DNA of 64,000 nt from Clostridiales bacterium (GTDB lineage: Bacteria; Bacillota; Clostridia; Lachnospirales; Lachnospiraceae). The position numbers and the translations under genes were made by a program. Under the pieces are notes generated by a model. The model was given only the letters and a program-made list of their open reading frames with translations, had not been told where the DNA came from and searched no databases. Location of the stretch: the NCBI GenBank assembly GCA_003343625.1, contig QAKV01000005.1:1-64000 (forward strand). Reading direction: 5' to 3'. Each line of letters starts with the position of its first letter. Position 1 is the stretch's first letter. Shown piece after piece: positions 6,099 to 14,650 of this stretch.

Positions 6099-7396
6099 AA
6101 ATGATAACCCCGGATATCAATCCAACGTTCTTTTACGGGCCGATCGTCAGTTATCGTTTTATGGGAGACGTTTCAAAAGACAAAGGCAGGTATCGGATCC
6201 GCTTTACTCTTTTTTTTAAATCTGGAGATAAATATACAACGCAGAAGAGTGGATATAAAACTGAGGCAGAAGCGCGGAGGGCAAAGGAAGTCCTGATCTC
6301 CGAACTTGAAAAAGGAGAATACATACCTTTTTCATACACGGTGAAGGAATTCTTTGACTATTGGCTGTATTATCATATGATCGAAGAAAAAGGTATCAGG
6401 TATAACTCCTTCCAGACATCCAGAAACATTCTGTACAACTATCTGCTGCCAGGCTTTGGAGCAGATACCAAGCTTGAGGCCCTGACTCACAGTATTATTG
6501 AGGATACGGTAAAGGGTATCCGTTACCCATCTGTAAAAGACCAGAGCATCAAATTGATCAGGCAGCTTTTTGCCTACGCACAGAGCAGCCGTTTCCTTTC
6601 GATCAATCCCAGTGTTTTGGCTTTAAGGAACCTTTCGAAAGATGTTCCCAAGCCAAAGAAACGTGAGGTTGAACTGTATACTGTAGCAGAGATCCGCAAC
6701 ATGCTCTTCACATGCAAACAGTGCTTTCCGGAGATGTACATGCCCTTACTCCTTGCCGTAACGACAGGTATCCGCATTTCTGAGACGATCGCCATAAAAT
6801 ATTCGGACATTGATTTCACGACATTGGCACTATATATATCCAGGCAGCTCGGACGCGATATCAGAGTTGAGGGTGACCATGGGATCACTACCCGTGAACT
6901 CGAAGTTAAAACAGACAACAGTATCCGCTGCATACCTCTGGCTAAATGGGTGGCTGATGAGATTGCTGTAAAACGCGCATGGTATGAGCACCAGAAGAAA
7001 TGGGTACCCTCGTTCAAGGATCTTGATTATATATGCTGCAAATGCGATGGCACACCTTATAACAGGAAAAGTTTTATTTCCCCCTTCCACGCGTTAACTA
7101 GGATGTGCGGATTAAAAGAAATACATTGGCATGATTTAAGGCATATGTACGCGAGCGTCTTAGAGCATAATGAGATCAATATGAAAGCAGTATCGGAATA
7201 TCTGGGACACTCATCTCCGGATTTTACAAAAGAAGTATATGTAACCCAAGCTGAGCCCATATATGATTGCACTATATTAACTGAAATATGGGAGTTTGTG
7301 AAACCCGTAAGCATGAAGGCAGAGCAGGATACGTTAGGTATCCCTTTTACAGAAGAAGACTATAAGGTGTTCTTTTGTGATAAAAAATCCAGATAA
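6095..7396 (+). CDS. int2: Tyrosine recombinase (second of a pair)
   Basis: Start ATG 6095 overlaps the stop of the first recombinase (ATGA) and has GGAGAGG 8 bases upstream; the open frame extends 26 codons into the first gene without a ribosome site. 433 residues. Residues about 30-75 (GRYRIRFTLF..., KSGYKTEAEARRAKE) look like the AP2-like arm-binding domain of Tn916-type integrases. Catalytic residues: Arg227 in TTGIR, Lys272, His346 and Arg349 in HDLR, His372 in YLGHS, Tyr382 in EVYV. Both members of the pair therefore look active, unlike pairs in which one copy has lost its nucleophile. Confidence 0.9.
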   Translation: MKMITPDINPTFFYGPIVSYRFMGDVSKDKGRYRIRFTLFFKSGDKYTTQKSGYKTEAEARRAKEVLISELEKGEYIPFSYTVKEFFDYWLYYHMIEEKGIRYNSFQTSRNILYNYLLPGFGADTKLEALTHSIIEDTVKGIRYPSVKDQSIKLIRQLFAYAQSSRFLSINPSVLALRNLSKDVPKPKKREVELYTVAEIRNMLFTCKQCFPEMYMPLLLAVTTGIRISETIAIKYSDIDFTTLALYISRQLGRDIRVEGDHGITTRELEVKTDNSIRCIPLAKWVADEIAVKRAWYEHQKKWVPSFKDLDYICCKCDGTPYNRKSFISPFHALTRMCGLKEIHWHDLRHMYASVLEHNEINMKAVSEYLGHSSPDFTKEVYVTQAEPIYDCTILTEIWEFVKPVSMKAEQDTLGIPFTEEDYKVFFCDKKSR

Positions 7397-7426
7397 TGTC
7401 ATTTTGTAGTAAAATTCAGGATTTTT
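7383..7426 (+). terminator. Weak hairpin after the recombinase pair
   Basis: AAAAATCC (7383-7390) pairs with GGATTTTT (7419-7426) across a 28-base AT-rich loop that can fold further. The A/T-rich stem makes it only a candidate terminator. The 7397-7578 gap has no gene and contains the boundary between island and core. Confidence 0.35.
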
Positions 7427-7522
7427 GATCTCTTGTCGCCATAGGCCTCAAATTCTTCGTAATATTGATAATTCATGTTTGCGGAAGATTCTTTAGTTTT
7501 TATTTTGTCGTTTGCAACTATA

Positions 7523-7552
7523 TTGTTTTACGAATGATTGTGTTTGTATAAA
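7523..7552 (+). promoter_or_regulatory. Candidate promoter for the radical SAM/RNase operon
   Basis: TTGTTT (7523-7528), 18-base spacer, TATAAA (7547-7552). The ribosome site AAGGTG lies at 7568-7573 and the start is ATG 7579. Confidence 0.5.
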
Positions 7553-7578
7553 TTGTACAATAAATCAAGGTGTAATGA

Positions 7579-9462
7579 ATGAGAAAACTAGCGTTAAGTG
7601 ATGAAATTTTGTTAAAAGTAGACAAACCCGCCCGCTACATCGGGGGCGAGGTCAATTCGGTGATGAAGGATCCCGAAAAGGTGGACATCCGCTTTGCCAT
7701 GTGCTTTCCGGATGTATACGAAATCGGTATGTCACATCTCGGCATTCAGATCCTGTACGACCTGTTCAACCGCTACGACGACGTATGGTGTGAACGGGTC
7801 TATTCGCCGTGGGTGGATTTGGATCGGATCATGCGGGAGAAAAACATTCCGCTGTTCGCCCTGGAATCCCAGGATCCCATACGGGAGTTCGACTTTCTGG
7901 GCATCACCCTGCAATATGAGATGTGCTATACCAACATTCTGCAAGTGCTGGATCTCTCCGGCATTCCGCTTTTGGCCAAAGACCGCACGGACAGGGATCC
8001 CATCGTGATCGGCGGAGGCCCATGCACCTACAACCCGGAGCCCATCGCGGCGTTTTTTGACCTGTTCTACATCGGAGAAGGGGAGACCGCTTACCGTCAG
8101 CTGATGGATCTCTATCTGGAGACGAAGGAAGCGGGAGCGGGCAGGGAGGCGTTTCTGCTCCGGGCCGCCCGGGAAGTGCCGGGGATTTACGTGCCTTCCC
8201 TCTATGAAGTGAAGTATTGTGCGGACGGAACCATCGCCTCTTTCTCGCCTGCGAAAGAAGGGGTGCCCTCTACGGTGTGCAAGGAAATCGTCATGGATCT
8301 GGACAGCGTGCCCTATCCCCAAAAGCCTGTGGTGCCCTATGTGAAAGCCACCCAGGACCGGGTGGTGCTGGAAATTCAGAGAGGCTGCATTCGAGGCTGC
8401 CGTTTCTGTCAGGCCGGGCAGATCTATCGTCCGGTGCGCGAAAAGAGCCTGGACACCCTGAAACGGTATGCCGTGGAGATGCTGAAAAATACCGGACATG
8501 AGGAAATTTCCCTAAGCTCTTTAAGCTCCAGCGATTATTCTCAGCTGGAGGCGCTGGTGGAATTTCTGATGCAGACCTGTCGGGAACAGAAGGTGAATAT
8601 TTCCCTTCCTTCGCTCAGAATCGACGCCTTTTCTCTGGACGTGATGGGAAAGGTGCAGGATGTGAAGAAAAGCAGCCTGACCTTCGCGCCGGAGGCGGGC
8701 AGCCAGCGGCTGCGCGACGTGATCAACAAAGGGCTGACCAGTGAGGATATCCTCCACGGGGCCGGGCTGGCCTTCGAGGGAGGCTGGAACCGGGTCAAGC
8801 TCTATTTCATGCTGGGGCTCCCCACGGAGACAGAGGAAGACATCCGGGGGATCGCCGAACTATCAAACGACATCGCGGCCCTGTACTATGAAAAGGTTCC
8901 AAAAGAAAAACGAACCGGGCCGGTTCAGATCGTGTCCAGCACATCCTTTTTCATTCCCAAACCTTTTACGCCTTTCCAATGGGCGAGGATGTGCACGAAA
9001 GAAGAATTTCTGGAAAAGGCGGCGCTGACCCGGCGCAGCGTGCGGGAACAGCTCAACCAGAAGCGGATCAAATACAACTGGCACGAGGCCGATGTGAGCG
9101 TTCTGGAGGGCGTTTTCGCCCGGGGAGACCGCCGGGTGGCGGATGCGATTTTAGCGGCCTATCAAAAAGGCTGCCTTTACGATGCCTGGGGCGAATATTT
9201 CAAAAACGATGTCTGGCTGGAAACTTTCGAACAATGCGGTTTGGACATCGGTTTTTACACCACGAGGGAACGGAAACAGAACGAGATCTTCCCGTGGGAT
9301 TTTCTGGACTGTGGGGTCAGCAAAAGCTTTTTATGGAGGGAGTGGGAGCGGGCGCAGAGAGCGGAAGTGACGCCCAACTGCAGGGCCCAGTGTCAGGGCT
9401 GCGGCGCGGCCCGCTTCGGAGGCGGCGTATGTTTTGAAGCCAGGGAGGAGCAGAAGAGATGA
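7579..9462 (+). CDS. TIGR03960-type B12-binding radical SAM protein
   Basis: 627 residues. The N-terminal part (about 30-180, FPDVYEIGMSHLGIQILYDLF, PIVIGGGPCTYNPEP) is the B12-binding-like domain; the radical SAM core follows with Cys270, Cys274, Cys277 in RGCIRGCRFC for the 4Fe-4S cluster. A Cys-rich tail (NCRAQCQGCGAARFGGG) closes the protein. In Firmicutes this family is paired with the TIGR03936 protein, here the next gene with an ATGA overlap. The exact reaction is not known to me; the genomic association with an RNase E/G and ribosomal genes suggests an RNA or ribosome-related modification, which is inference. Confidence 0.9.
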   Translation: MRKLALSDEILLKVDKPARYIGGEVNSVMKDPEKVDIRFAMCFPDVYEIGMSHLGIQILYDLFNRYDDVWCERVYSPWVDLDRIMREKNIPLFALESQDPIREFDFLGITLQYEMCYTNILQVLDLSGIPLLAKDRTDRDPIVIGGGPCTYNPEPIAAFFDLFYIGEGETAYRQLMDLYLETKEAGAGREAFLLRAAREVPGIYVPSLYEVKYCADGTIASFSPAKEGVPSTVCKEIVMDLDSVPYPQKPVVPYVKATQDRVVLEIQRGCIRGCRFCQAGQIYRPVREKSLDTLKRYAVEMLKNTGHEEISLSSLSSSDYSQLEALVEFLMQTCREQKVNISLPSLRIDAFSLDVMGKVQDVKKSSLTFAPEAGSQRLRDVINKGLTSEDILHGAGLAFEGGWNRVKLYFMLGLPTETEEDIRGIAELSNDIAALYYEKVPKEKRTGPVQIVSSTSFFIPKPFTPFQWARMCTKEEFLEKAALTRRSVREQLNQKRIKYNWHEADVSVLEGVFARGDRRVADAILAAYQKGCLYDAWGEYFKNDVWLETFEQCGLDIGFYTTRERKQNEIFPWDFLDCGVSKSFLWREWERAQRAEVTPNCRAQCQGCGAARFGGGVCFEAREEQKR

Positions 9463-10166
9463 GAGTGCGGGTGAAATTTGCCAAATACGGCGCGCTGCGG
9501 TTTATCGGGCATCTGGATGTGATGCGCTTTTTCCAGAAAGCGATCCGCAGGGCGCAGATCGATGTGGCCTATACCGGGGGCTACAGTCCCCATCAAATCA
9601 TGACGTTCGCCGCCCCTCTGGGGCTGGGAATGAGCAGTTTTGGAGAATATATGGACATCGAAATCCACTCCCATCAGGGAAAAGAGGATTTTTTGAGCAG
9701 GCTTCGGTCTGTCTGTCCGGAGGGCATCGAGATTCTGGACGCGAAAGCCCTCCCTCAAAATGCGGAGAACGCCATGGCCAGCGTAGCGGCCGCTTCCTGG
9801 GAAATCGGATTCGCTGATCCTCAAAAGAACTTCGAGGCCATGCGTGAAAGATTGCAGGAATTTCTGGCACAGGAGGAGATCATCGTCGCGAAGGAAGGCA
9901 AAAAGGGCCCCAGGCAGGTGAATATCCGTCCGGGGATCCGCGAATGCGGCATCCGTGACGGCAAATTGTGCGTGCTGGCGGACGCGGGCAGCAGCGGAAA
10001 TATCCGTCCCGATGAAGTGGCGGAGCAGTTGCTTCGCTTCTGCGGGGAAGACGTGCCCGGCCATCCGGGCGCTTTTTCCGTGGTCCGGAAAGAGACATGG
10101 ATGAATGCGGGAACGCAGGAATCGCCGGAATTTCAGTCCCTGGATGCGATGGGAGAGGATTTTTAA
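9459..10166 (+). CDS. TIGR03936 / DUF2344 family protein
   Basis: 235 residues, starting MRVRVKFAKYGALRFIGHLDVMRFFQKAIRRA, which is the signature of this family, with YTGGYSPHQIMTFAAPLGLG following. It overlaps the radical SAM gene by four bases (ATGA) and RNase E/G follows six bases after its stop. The family always accompanies the TIGR03960 radical SAM protein in clostridia and is probably its partner subunit; function unproven. Confidence 0.9.
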   Translation: MRVRVKFAKYGALRFIGHLDVMRFFQKAIRRAQIDVAYTGGYSPHQIMTFAAPLGLGMSSFGEYMDIEIHSHQGKEDFLSRLRSVCPEGIEILDAKALPQNAENAMASVAAASWEIGFADPQKNFEAMRERLQEFLAQEEIIVAKEGKKGPRQVNIRPGIRECGIRDGKLCVLADAGSSGNIRPDEVAEQLLRFCGEDVPGHPGAFSVVRKETWMNAGTQESPEFQSLDAMGEDF

Positions 10167-10172
10167 AAGCGT

Positions 10173-11429
10173 ATGAGTACGGTATATGTGATCACCAGAC
10201 CGGATTTTTCCGAAAAGGACGGAGCCGCCGCCCTGCTGAGCCGAAAATTGTGCGGTTTCTGGATAGAAGACGGAAAGCTGATGGAAATCAGGATCGACCG
10301 TTCTGGTCAATCGCTTCTCGGCAATATTTATGTTGGAAAAGTGAAAAATGTGGTTCGAAATATCGAAAGCGCCTTTGTGGAAATCGCGGGAGGACAGGTC
10401 TGCTTTCTCCCTTTTTCCGAAATCTCCTGTCCGGTTCTGACCAATCGCCAGTATGACGGAACTCTGAAGCCCGGAGATGAACTTCTGGTTCAGGTGAAGA
10501 AGGATGCTGCCAAAACGAAGGATCCTCTGTTGACTGCGAATCTTACTCTAAACGGAAGATACTTCGCCCTCACGATTTCCGGAAAAGGGGGCCTTCGCTG
10601 TTCCCATAATCTCTCCGAAGAGCGGCGCGCTTTTGTGAGGGAGGCGCTCGGGGGATTGAGGATTCCGGAATCGATGACGCTGGTGGCCCGCACGATTTCC
10701 GGAACGGTTTCGGATTCCGGGCGGCTGCTCAAAGATGCGCAATCCATTCTGGAGCGGGGGGAACAGTTGCTCCGTGCCGGGAAAACCCGAACTGTCTTTT
10801 CCCTCCTTTCCGGACAGCAGCCGGGATATCTGAAACGGCTGACGGATTTCAATACGTCCTTTCCCGATAAGATCGTCACAGACGATCCGGATGTCCATAC
10901 GATAGTTCAAAGCTGGATGCGGGAAGAGAGACCGAACGACGAGCCTTCGCTCGCCTTCTATGCGGATCGGAATCTGCCTTTATCCCGGCTGTATGCGCTC
11001 TCCGGTCAAATTCAGGAGGCGTTGGGAAAAAGAGTCTGGATGAAATCCGGCGGTTATTTGGTGATTGAACCTACGGAAGCGCTCACGGTCATCGACGTCA
11101 ATACCGGAAAGTACGATAAGAAAAAGCCCTGTCAGGAGACATTCCGGCTGACCAATTGGGAAGCGGCGGCAGAGGTGGCACGGCAGCTGAGGCTGCGCAA
11201 TCTGTCCGGCATCGTGGTCGTGGATTTCATCAATATGGCGGAACGGGAGGAACAGAAGAAACTGCTGGAGTTTCTCCGGCAGCTGAGCGAATCGGATCCG
11301 GTTCCCGTACAGGTTGTGGATATGACTCCTCTCGGGCTGGTGGAAATCACCCGGAAAAAAGAGGAGCCGCCCCTGGCAGAGCTCTTGCGGGCAGATCGGG
11401 CGAAACGGCAGGCGGATGAGGGAGTGTAA
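10173..11429 (+). CDS. rng: Ribonuclease E/G family protein without the zinc-link
   Basis: 418 residues. An S1 domain (NIYVGKVKNVVRNIESAFVEIAGGQVCFLP, residues 50-80) precedes the RNase E/G catalytic core with Asp308 in TVIDVNTGK and Asp351 in VVVDFINM, the two metal-binding aspartates. It then reads TPLGLVEITRKKEEPP and ends 18 residues later, so the CPxC zinc-link that normally follows TRKR is absent. Zinc-link cysteines hold the E. coli RNase E tetramer interface together; this copy may dimerise differently. It cleaves single-stranded RNA in rRNA/mRNA processing. Confidence 0.88.
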   Translation: MSTVYVITRPDFSEKDGAAALLSRKLCGFWIEDGKLMEIRIDRSGQSLLGNIYVGKVKNVVRNIESAFVEIAGGQVCFLPFSEISCPVLTNRQYDGTLKPGDELLVQVKKDAAKTKDPLLTANLTLNGRYFALTISGKGGLRCSHNLSEERRAFVREALGGLRIPESMTLVARTISGTVSDSGRLLKDAQSILERGEQLLRAGKTRTVFSLLSGQQPGYLKRLTDFNTSFPDKIVTDDPDVHTIVQSWMREERPNDEPSLAFYADRNLPLSRLYALSGQIQEALGKRVWMKSGGYLVIEPTEALTVIDVNTGKYDKKKPCQETFRLTNWEAAAEVARQLRLRNLSGIVVVDFINMAEREEQKKLLEFLRQLSESDPVPVQVVDMTPLGLVEITRKKEEPPLAELLRADRAKRQADEGV

Positions 11430-11443
11430 GAGGAGGAAAGAAA

Positions 11444-12049
11444 GTGAAGCTTCTTCGCATGGAAAAGGTTCGGGACGGAAAATACCTGAAAAACTATGAA
11501 CTGTTCTATGAAAACAGGGCGGGCCGCCCAAAAACCTTTGAACTGGTCAGCAGGAAGGAGTTGCGCGGTCCTCAGGATCTGGGAAGGGAGGTCAGCGGCG
11601 TTTCCATCGTGGCTTTCCGGAAAGATCGGATGCTTCTGCTGCGGGAATTTCGGATGAGCCTTAACAAGGAAATCTTCAACCTCTGTGCCGGGATGTTGGA
11701 AGAGGGGGAGACCATCGAGGGATGCATTCGCCGGGAACTCTATGAAGAAACCGGCCTGCAGGTGAGAAGGATCATAAGCCTACTGCCTCCGTCCTATTCG
11801 GCAGTAGGCTTTTCGGATACGAAAACTTATATCGCCTTCGTGGAAGCGGAGGGCGAGTTTACGGATCACACCTCGGAGAACGAGCAGATACGGGCGCGAT
11901 TTTACGGGCGCGATGAAATCCGGGAACTTCTGCGCGCTGCGGAATTCAGTTCCCGTTCCCAAATGGCAGCTTACTTTTTTGCGGCGGGCATGGAACCGGA
12001 TGCCCTGGCGAAAATTTCCTTTGTTGAGGAAGGGAGGAATCGAGAGTGA
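11444..12049 (+). CDS. NUDIX hydrolase, ADP-ribose pyrophosphatase-like
   Basis: GTG start with GAGGAGG upstream. 201 residues. The NUDIX box reads G-MLEEG-E-TIEGCIR-RELYEETGL, a full match to GX5EX7REUXEEXGU, placed about residues 85-107 as in ADP-ribose pyrophosphatases, and SYSAVGFSDTKTYIAFVE follows as in that subfamily. It likely hydrolyses ADP-ribose or a related nucleoside diphosphate sugar. The stop overlaps the start of the next gene (GTGA), so the two are translationally coupled. Confidence 0.85.
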   Translation: MKLLRMEKVRDGKYLKNYELFYENRAGRPKTFELVSRKELRGPQDLGREVSGVSIVAFRKDRMLLLREFRMSLNKEIFNLCAGMLEEGETIEGCIRRELYEETGLQVRRIISLLPPSYSAVGFSDTKTYIAFVEAEGEFTDHTSENEQIRARFYGRDEIRELLRAAEFSSRSQMAAYFFAAGMEPDALAKISFVEEGRNRE

Positions 12050-13740
12050 AGAGAAAGTGGTGGCACGGCCTTGTGGGATATCAGATTTATCCCAAAAGTT
12101 TCTATGACAGCAACGGAGACGGAATCGGTGATTTGCCAGGCATCCTGCAGAAACTGGACTATTTGAAGGGGCTCGGCGTGGATCTGCTCTGGCTGTCCCC
12201 GATGTATCCTTCCCCCATGGTGGACAACGGATACGATATCTCCGATTATTACGGCGTGGATCCGCGTTTTGGCACCCTGGAGGATCTTGATGAGCTGATC
12301 GCGGAGATGAAAAAAAGAGGAATGTATCTGATTCTGGATCTGGTGGTCAATCACTGTTCCGATCAGCACGAATGGTTTCAAAAGGCCATCCAGGATCCTT
12401 TTGGCCCATACGGAGGCTATTTTTATCTGAAGGAAGGCAGGAACGGTCAGCCTCCCAATAACTGGCGATCCCTGTTCGGGGGCAGCGCCTGGGAGAAGCT
12501 TCCCGGCCAGGAGAATCTCTACTATCTGCATTTTTTTGCGAAACAGCAGCCGGACTTGAATTGGGAGAACCCGGCTCTGAGGGAAGAAATTTATCGGATG
12601 ACCAACTGGTGGCTGGATCGGGGGATCGCCGGATTCAGGCTGGACGCCATCACAAATCTGAAAAAGGATCTGACCTGGGAAGATCTTCCGGTGGACGGCC
12701 CGGATGGAATGGGAAATATTTCCGAAAGCATCGCCCGCATGATCCGGCGGGACGGCGGTACCAAAAAAGGCATCGGCGTTTTTCTGTCGGAACTCAAAGA
12801 GCGCTGTTTCGTTCCTCACGATGCTTTCACGGTAGGGGAGACTTCCCACGTCAACGCCGGCATGCTGCCGGAGTTTATCGGAGAAGACGGCTATTTTTCC
12901 ACCATATTCGCTTTCGACGCCATCAACGGCACCATCCGGGGAATCTGCTACTGCGAAGACGACCGGTATATGGATCCGGATGTGTGGAAGCGGGATGTTT
13001 TCCGCAATCAGGCGGCGTTGAAGGACTTCGCTTTCGAGGCCAATGTGGTCGAAAACCACGACAGACCGAGAGCTGCGTCCCATTTTATCCCGGAAGAGGA
13101 GTATGGTTTTGCATCCGTGACGGCGCTGGCCAGCCTGCAGGTGCTCCAAAAAGGGTTACCGTTTCTGTATCAGGGACAGGAAATCGGCATGACTAACTGC
13201 CCTTTCGACCTGGAGGAGTACGACGATCTGAGCACGCTGGATAATTATCGATATTCTCTGGCATCAGGCCATTCGAAAGAGGAGGCGCTGGAAGGCTGCG
13301 CCCGTATGAGCCGGGACAACTCCCGGACTCCCATGCAGTGGTCGGCAGAAGAAAACGCGGGATTTACAGAAGGCGCTCCCTGGCTGAAGGTGAATCCGAA
13401 TTACCGGAAAATCAACGTGGCGAAGCAGGAAAAAGAATACGGCTCCATTCTGAATTTCTACAGGCGCCTGCTGAACTTTTACAAATCGGAAGAATATCAT
13501 GAAATCCTCACCTATGGCGCGTTCGAACCGATCTACGAGGATCAGGAAAAAATATTCGCTTTTAGCCGCACGCTCGGAGAGAAGTCGCTTACCGTCATCT
13601 GCAATTTCAGCGGCTCGGAACGCTTTCTCTCTCTGATAGAAGACTATTCAGAAGTGATTTTTGTCAATCTTCCACAGGTGACACGGATTGGAGACAATCT
13701 GATCCTGCATCCTTTTCAGCTGATTGTGACAGAGAAATAG
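12046..13740 (+). CDS. malL: GH13 alpha-glucosidase / oligo-1,6-glucosidase-like
   Basis: 564 residues with the GH13 subfamily hallmarks: the DSNGDGIGDLPG calcium-type loop at residues 21-32, VVNHCSDQHEW, nucleophile Asp200 in GFRLDAI, acid/base Glu265 in VGETSHV, and Asp339 in VENHDRPR. A C-terminal beta domain ends near SLTVICNFSGS. No signal peptide, so cytoplasmic; it should hydrolyse short alpha-glucosides. The residue after the nucleophile is Ala rather than the Val typical of alpha-1,6-specific enzymes, so linkage preference is open and the symbol is tentative. GTG start overlapping the NUDIX stop; no transporter or regulator nearby. Confidence 0.85.
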   Translation: MKRKWWHGLVGYQIYPKSFYDSNGDGIGDLPGILQKLDYLKGLGVDLLWLSPMYPSPMVDNGYDISDYYGVDPRFGTLEDLDELIAEMKKRGMYLILDLVVNHCSDQHEWFQKAIQDPFGPYGGYFYLKEGRNGQPPNNWRSLFGGSAWEKLPGQENLYYLHFFAKQQPDLNWENPALREEIYRMTNWWLDRGIAGFRLDAITNLKKDLTWEDLPVDGPDGMGNISESIARMIRRDGGTKKGIGVFLSELKERCFVPHDAFTVGETSHVNAGMLPEFIGEDGYFSTIFAFDAINGTIRGICYCEDDRYMDPDVWKRDVFRNQAALKDFAFEANVVENHDRPRAASHFIPEEEYGFASVTALASLQVLQKGLPFLYQGQEIGMTNCPFDLEEYDDLSTLDNYRYSLASGHSKEEALEGCARMSRDNSRTPMQWSAEENAGFTEGAPWLKVNPNYRKINVAKQEKEYGSILNFYRRLLNFYKSEEYHEILTYGAFEPIYEDQEKIFAFSRTLGEKSLTVICNFSGSERFLSLIEDYSEVIFVNLPQVTRIGDNLILHPFQLIVTEK

Positions 13741-13769
13741 TTGAAAATTGTATTTGAATTGTATATAAT
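13741..13769 (+). promoter_or_regulatory. Promoter for the cytidylate-kinase-like gene
   Basis: TTGAAA (13741-13746), 17-base spacer, TATAAT (13764-13769), beginning at the base after the stop of the GH13 gene. GGAAGGAG lies upstream of ATG 13800. Confidence 0.75.
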
Positions 13770-13799
13770 AACAGTATAAAAGAGGAAGGAGTTGAGGTT

Positions 13800-14426
13800 A
13801 TGAACACTATCATTACGATTGCACGTCAGTTCGGCTCCGGCGGCCATGAGATCGGAGAGAAGGTAGCCCAGCGTTTCGATATCAAATTCTATGATAAGGA
13901 ATTGCTGACGAGAGTGGCAAAAGAAAGCGGCTTCTGTGAAGAGATGATCGAGTGCCATGATGAACGCCCGACCAATTCCTTCCTGTACAACCTGGTTATG
14001 GACACCTATTCTTTTGGCTACAACGCCTCCTCCTTTATGGATATGCCCATCAGCCACAAGATCTTTTTGGCCCAGTTCGATACCATCAAGACGATCGCCC
14101 AGGAAGGCCCCTGCGTGATCGTCGGACGCTGCGCGGATTATGCGCTGCAGGATTTTAAAAACTGCGTTCATTTCTTCATTTTTGCGGATGCTGATACGAA
14201 AGCGAAGCGCCTGATGAAGAAATACGATGTGACGGATGAAAAAGCGCGGGATATGATGGTGAAGAAGGATAAGCAAAGGCAAAGCTATTACAACTATTAT
14301 TCCTCGAAGAAGTGGGGACGCGCGGACAGCTATGACTACTGTTTGAACAGTTCCGTTCTGGGTATCGACGGAACCGTGGAGCTCATCGCCCAGATCGTAG
14401 AAGATTTCGAAAAGCGTAAAAAGTGA
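13800..14426 (+). CDS. Cytidylate kinase-like family protein
   Basis: 208 residues with the Cytidylate_kin2 opening: TIITIARQFGSGGHEIGEKVAQRF (a P-loop variant, residues 4-25) and FYDKELL. GPCVIVGRCADYAL and a lid-like arginine/lysine stretch (DVTDEKARDMMVKKDKQRQSYYNYY) follow. The family is common in Clostridia in several copies; actual nucleotide substrate is not established. It has its own promoter and a terminator, so is monocistronic. Confidence 0.85.
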   Translation: MNTIITIARQFGSGGHEIGEKVAQRFDIKFYDKELLTRVAKESGFCEEMIECHDERPTNSFLYNLVMDTYSFGYNASSFMDMPISHKIFLAQFDTIKTIAQEGPCVIVGRCADYALQDFKNCVHFFIFADADTKAKRLMKKYDVTDEKARDMMVKKDKQRQSYYNYYSSKKWGRADSYDYCLNSSVLGIDGTVELIAQIVEDFEKRKK

Positions 14427-14464
14427 TTTCGGATCTTTTATCTCCTGAAAAGATTTTACCAGCA

Positions 14465-14501
14465 AAAACGGCCAGACCTTTTTACAGTCTGGCCGTTTTT
14501 T
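14465..14501. terminator. Bidirectional terminator
   Basis: AAACGGCCAGAC pairs with GTCTGGCCGTTT. T-runs follow on both strands (GTTTTTT on plus, GTTTTTGC on minus), so it can end the cytidylate-kinase-like gene and dtd transcripts. Confidence 0.85.
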
Positions 14502-14533
14502 ATATGATAGGAAATGAAATTTCCTATCGTATA
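14501..14533. repeat. Perfect-stem AT-rich inverted repeat
   Basis: Arms TATATGATAGGAAAT and ATTTCCTATCGTATA around GAA: 15 pairs with one G-T. It lacks a T-run at either side, so it is not a classical terminator. It lies in the 14427-14650 gap, where no gene is seen. Confidence 0.6.
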
Positions 14534-14650
14534 AAAAAAGACGCTCCGCTGAGGATGCGCACACTTTTTTTAGAGAGTCCGCTTTGAAAGCTGGGAGATG
14601 AGAAATTCAACTATGCGCAAAAGCTTAGTTTAACGAATAGTTATTGTATT

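Larger units (their letters stand above)
1..7396. mobile_element. Accessory island ending in two tyrosine recombinases (left end outside window)
   Basis: This AT-richer stretch differs sharply from the core genes that follow. It carries a decayed nuclease gene, small orphan genes on both strands, a DUF4314 protein of the kind common in Firmicutes integrative elements, a winged-helix-like protein, an excisionase-like HTH protein and two tyrosine recombinases. Recombinases next to the boundary with core genes (core begins at 7579) is the usual layout of an integrated element's end. I did not find a direct repeat that could be an att duplication, no tRNA lies at the junction, and no relaxase or coupling ATPase is visible, so the element type (ICE, IME or remnant) is open. 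The left limit shown is just the window edge. Confidence 0.6.

Noticed and set aside
4911..7396. RIT-type recombinase trio or Tn554-like TnpABC
   Set aside because: Only two recombinases are present, with an excisionase-like partner and no third recombinase or TnpC-like gene. The third tyrosine recombinase at 16 kb lies in core sequence.
7383..7600. tRNA gene as integration target
   Set aside because: No cloverleaf or T-loop sequence (GGTTCRANTCC) was seen here or elsewhere in the window.
14536..14580. Fourth copy of the leader repeat (GACGCTCCG near 14541)
   Set aside because: Only nine bases match, and there is no hairpin, no ribosome site and no start codon at the right position.
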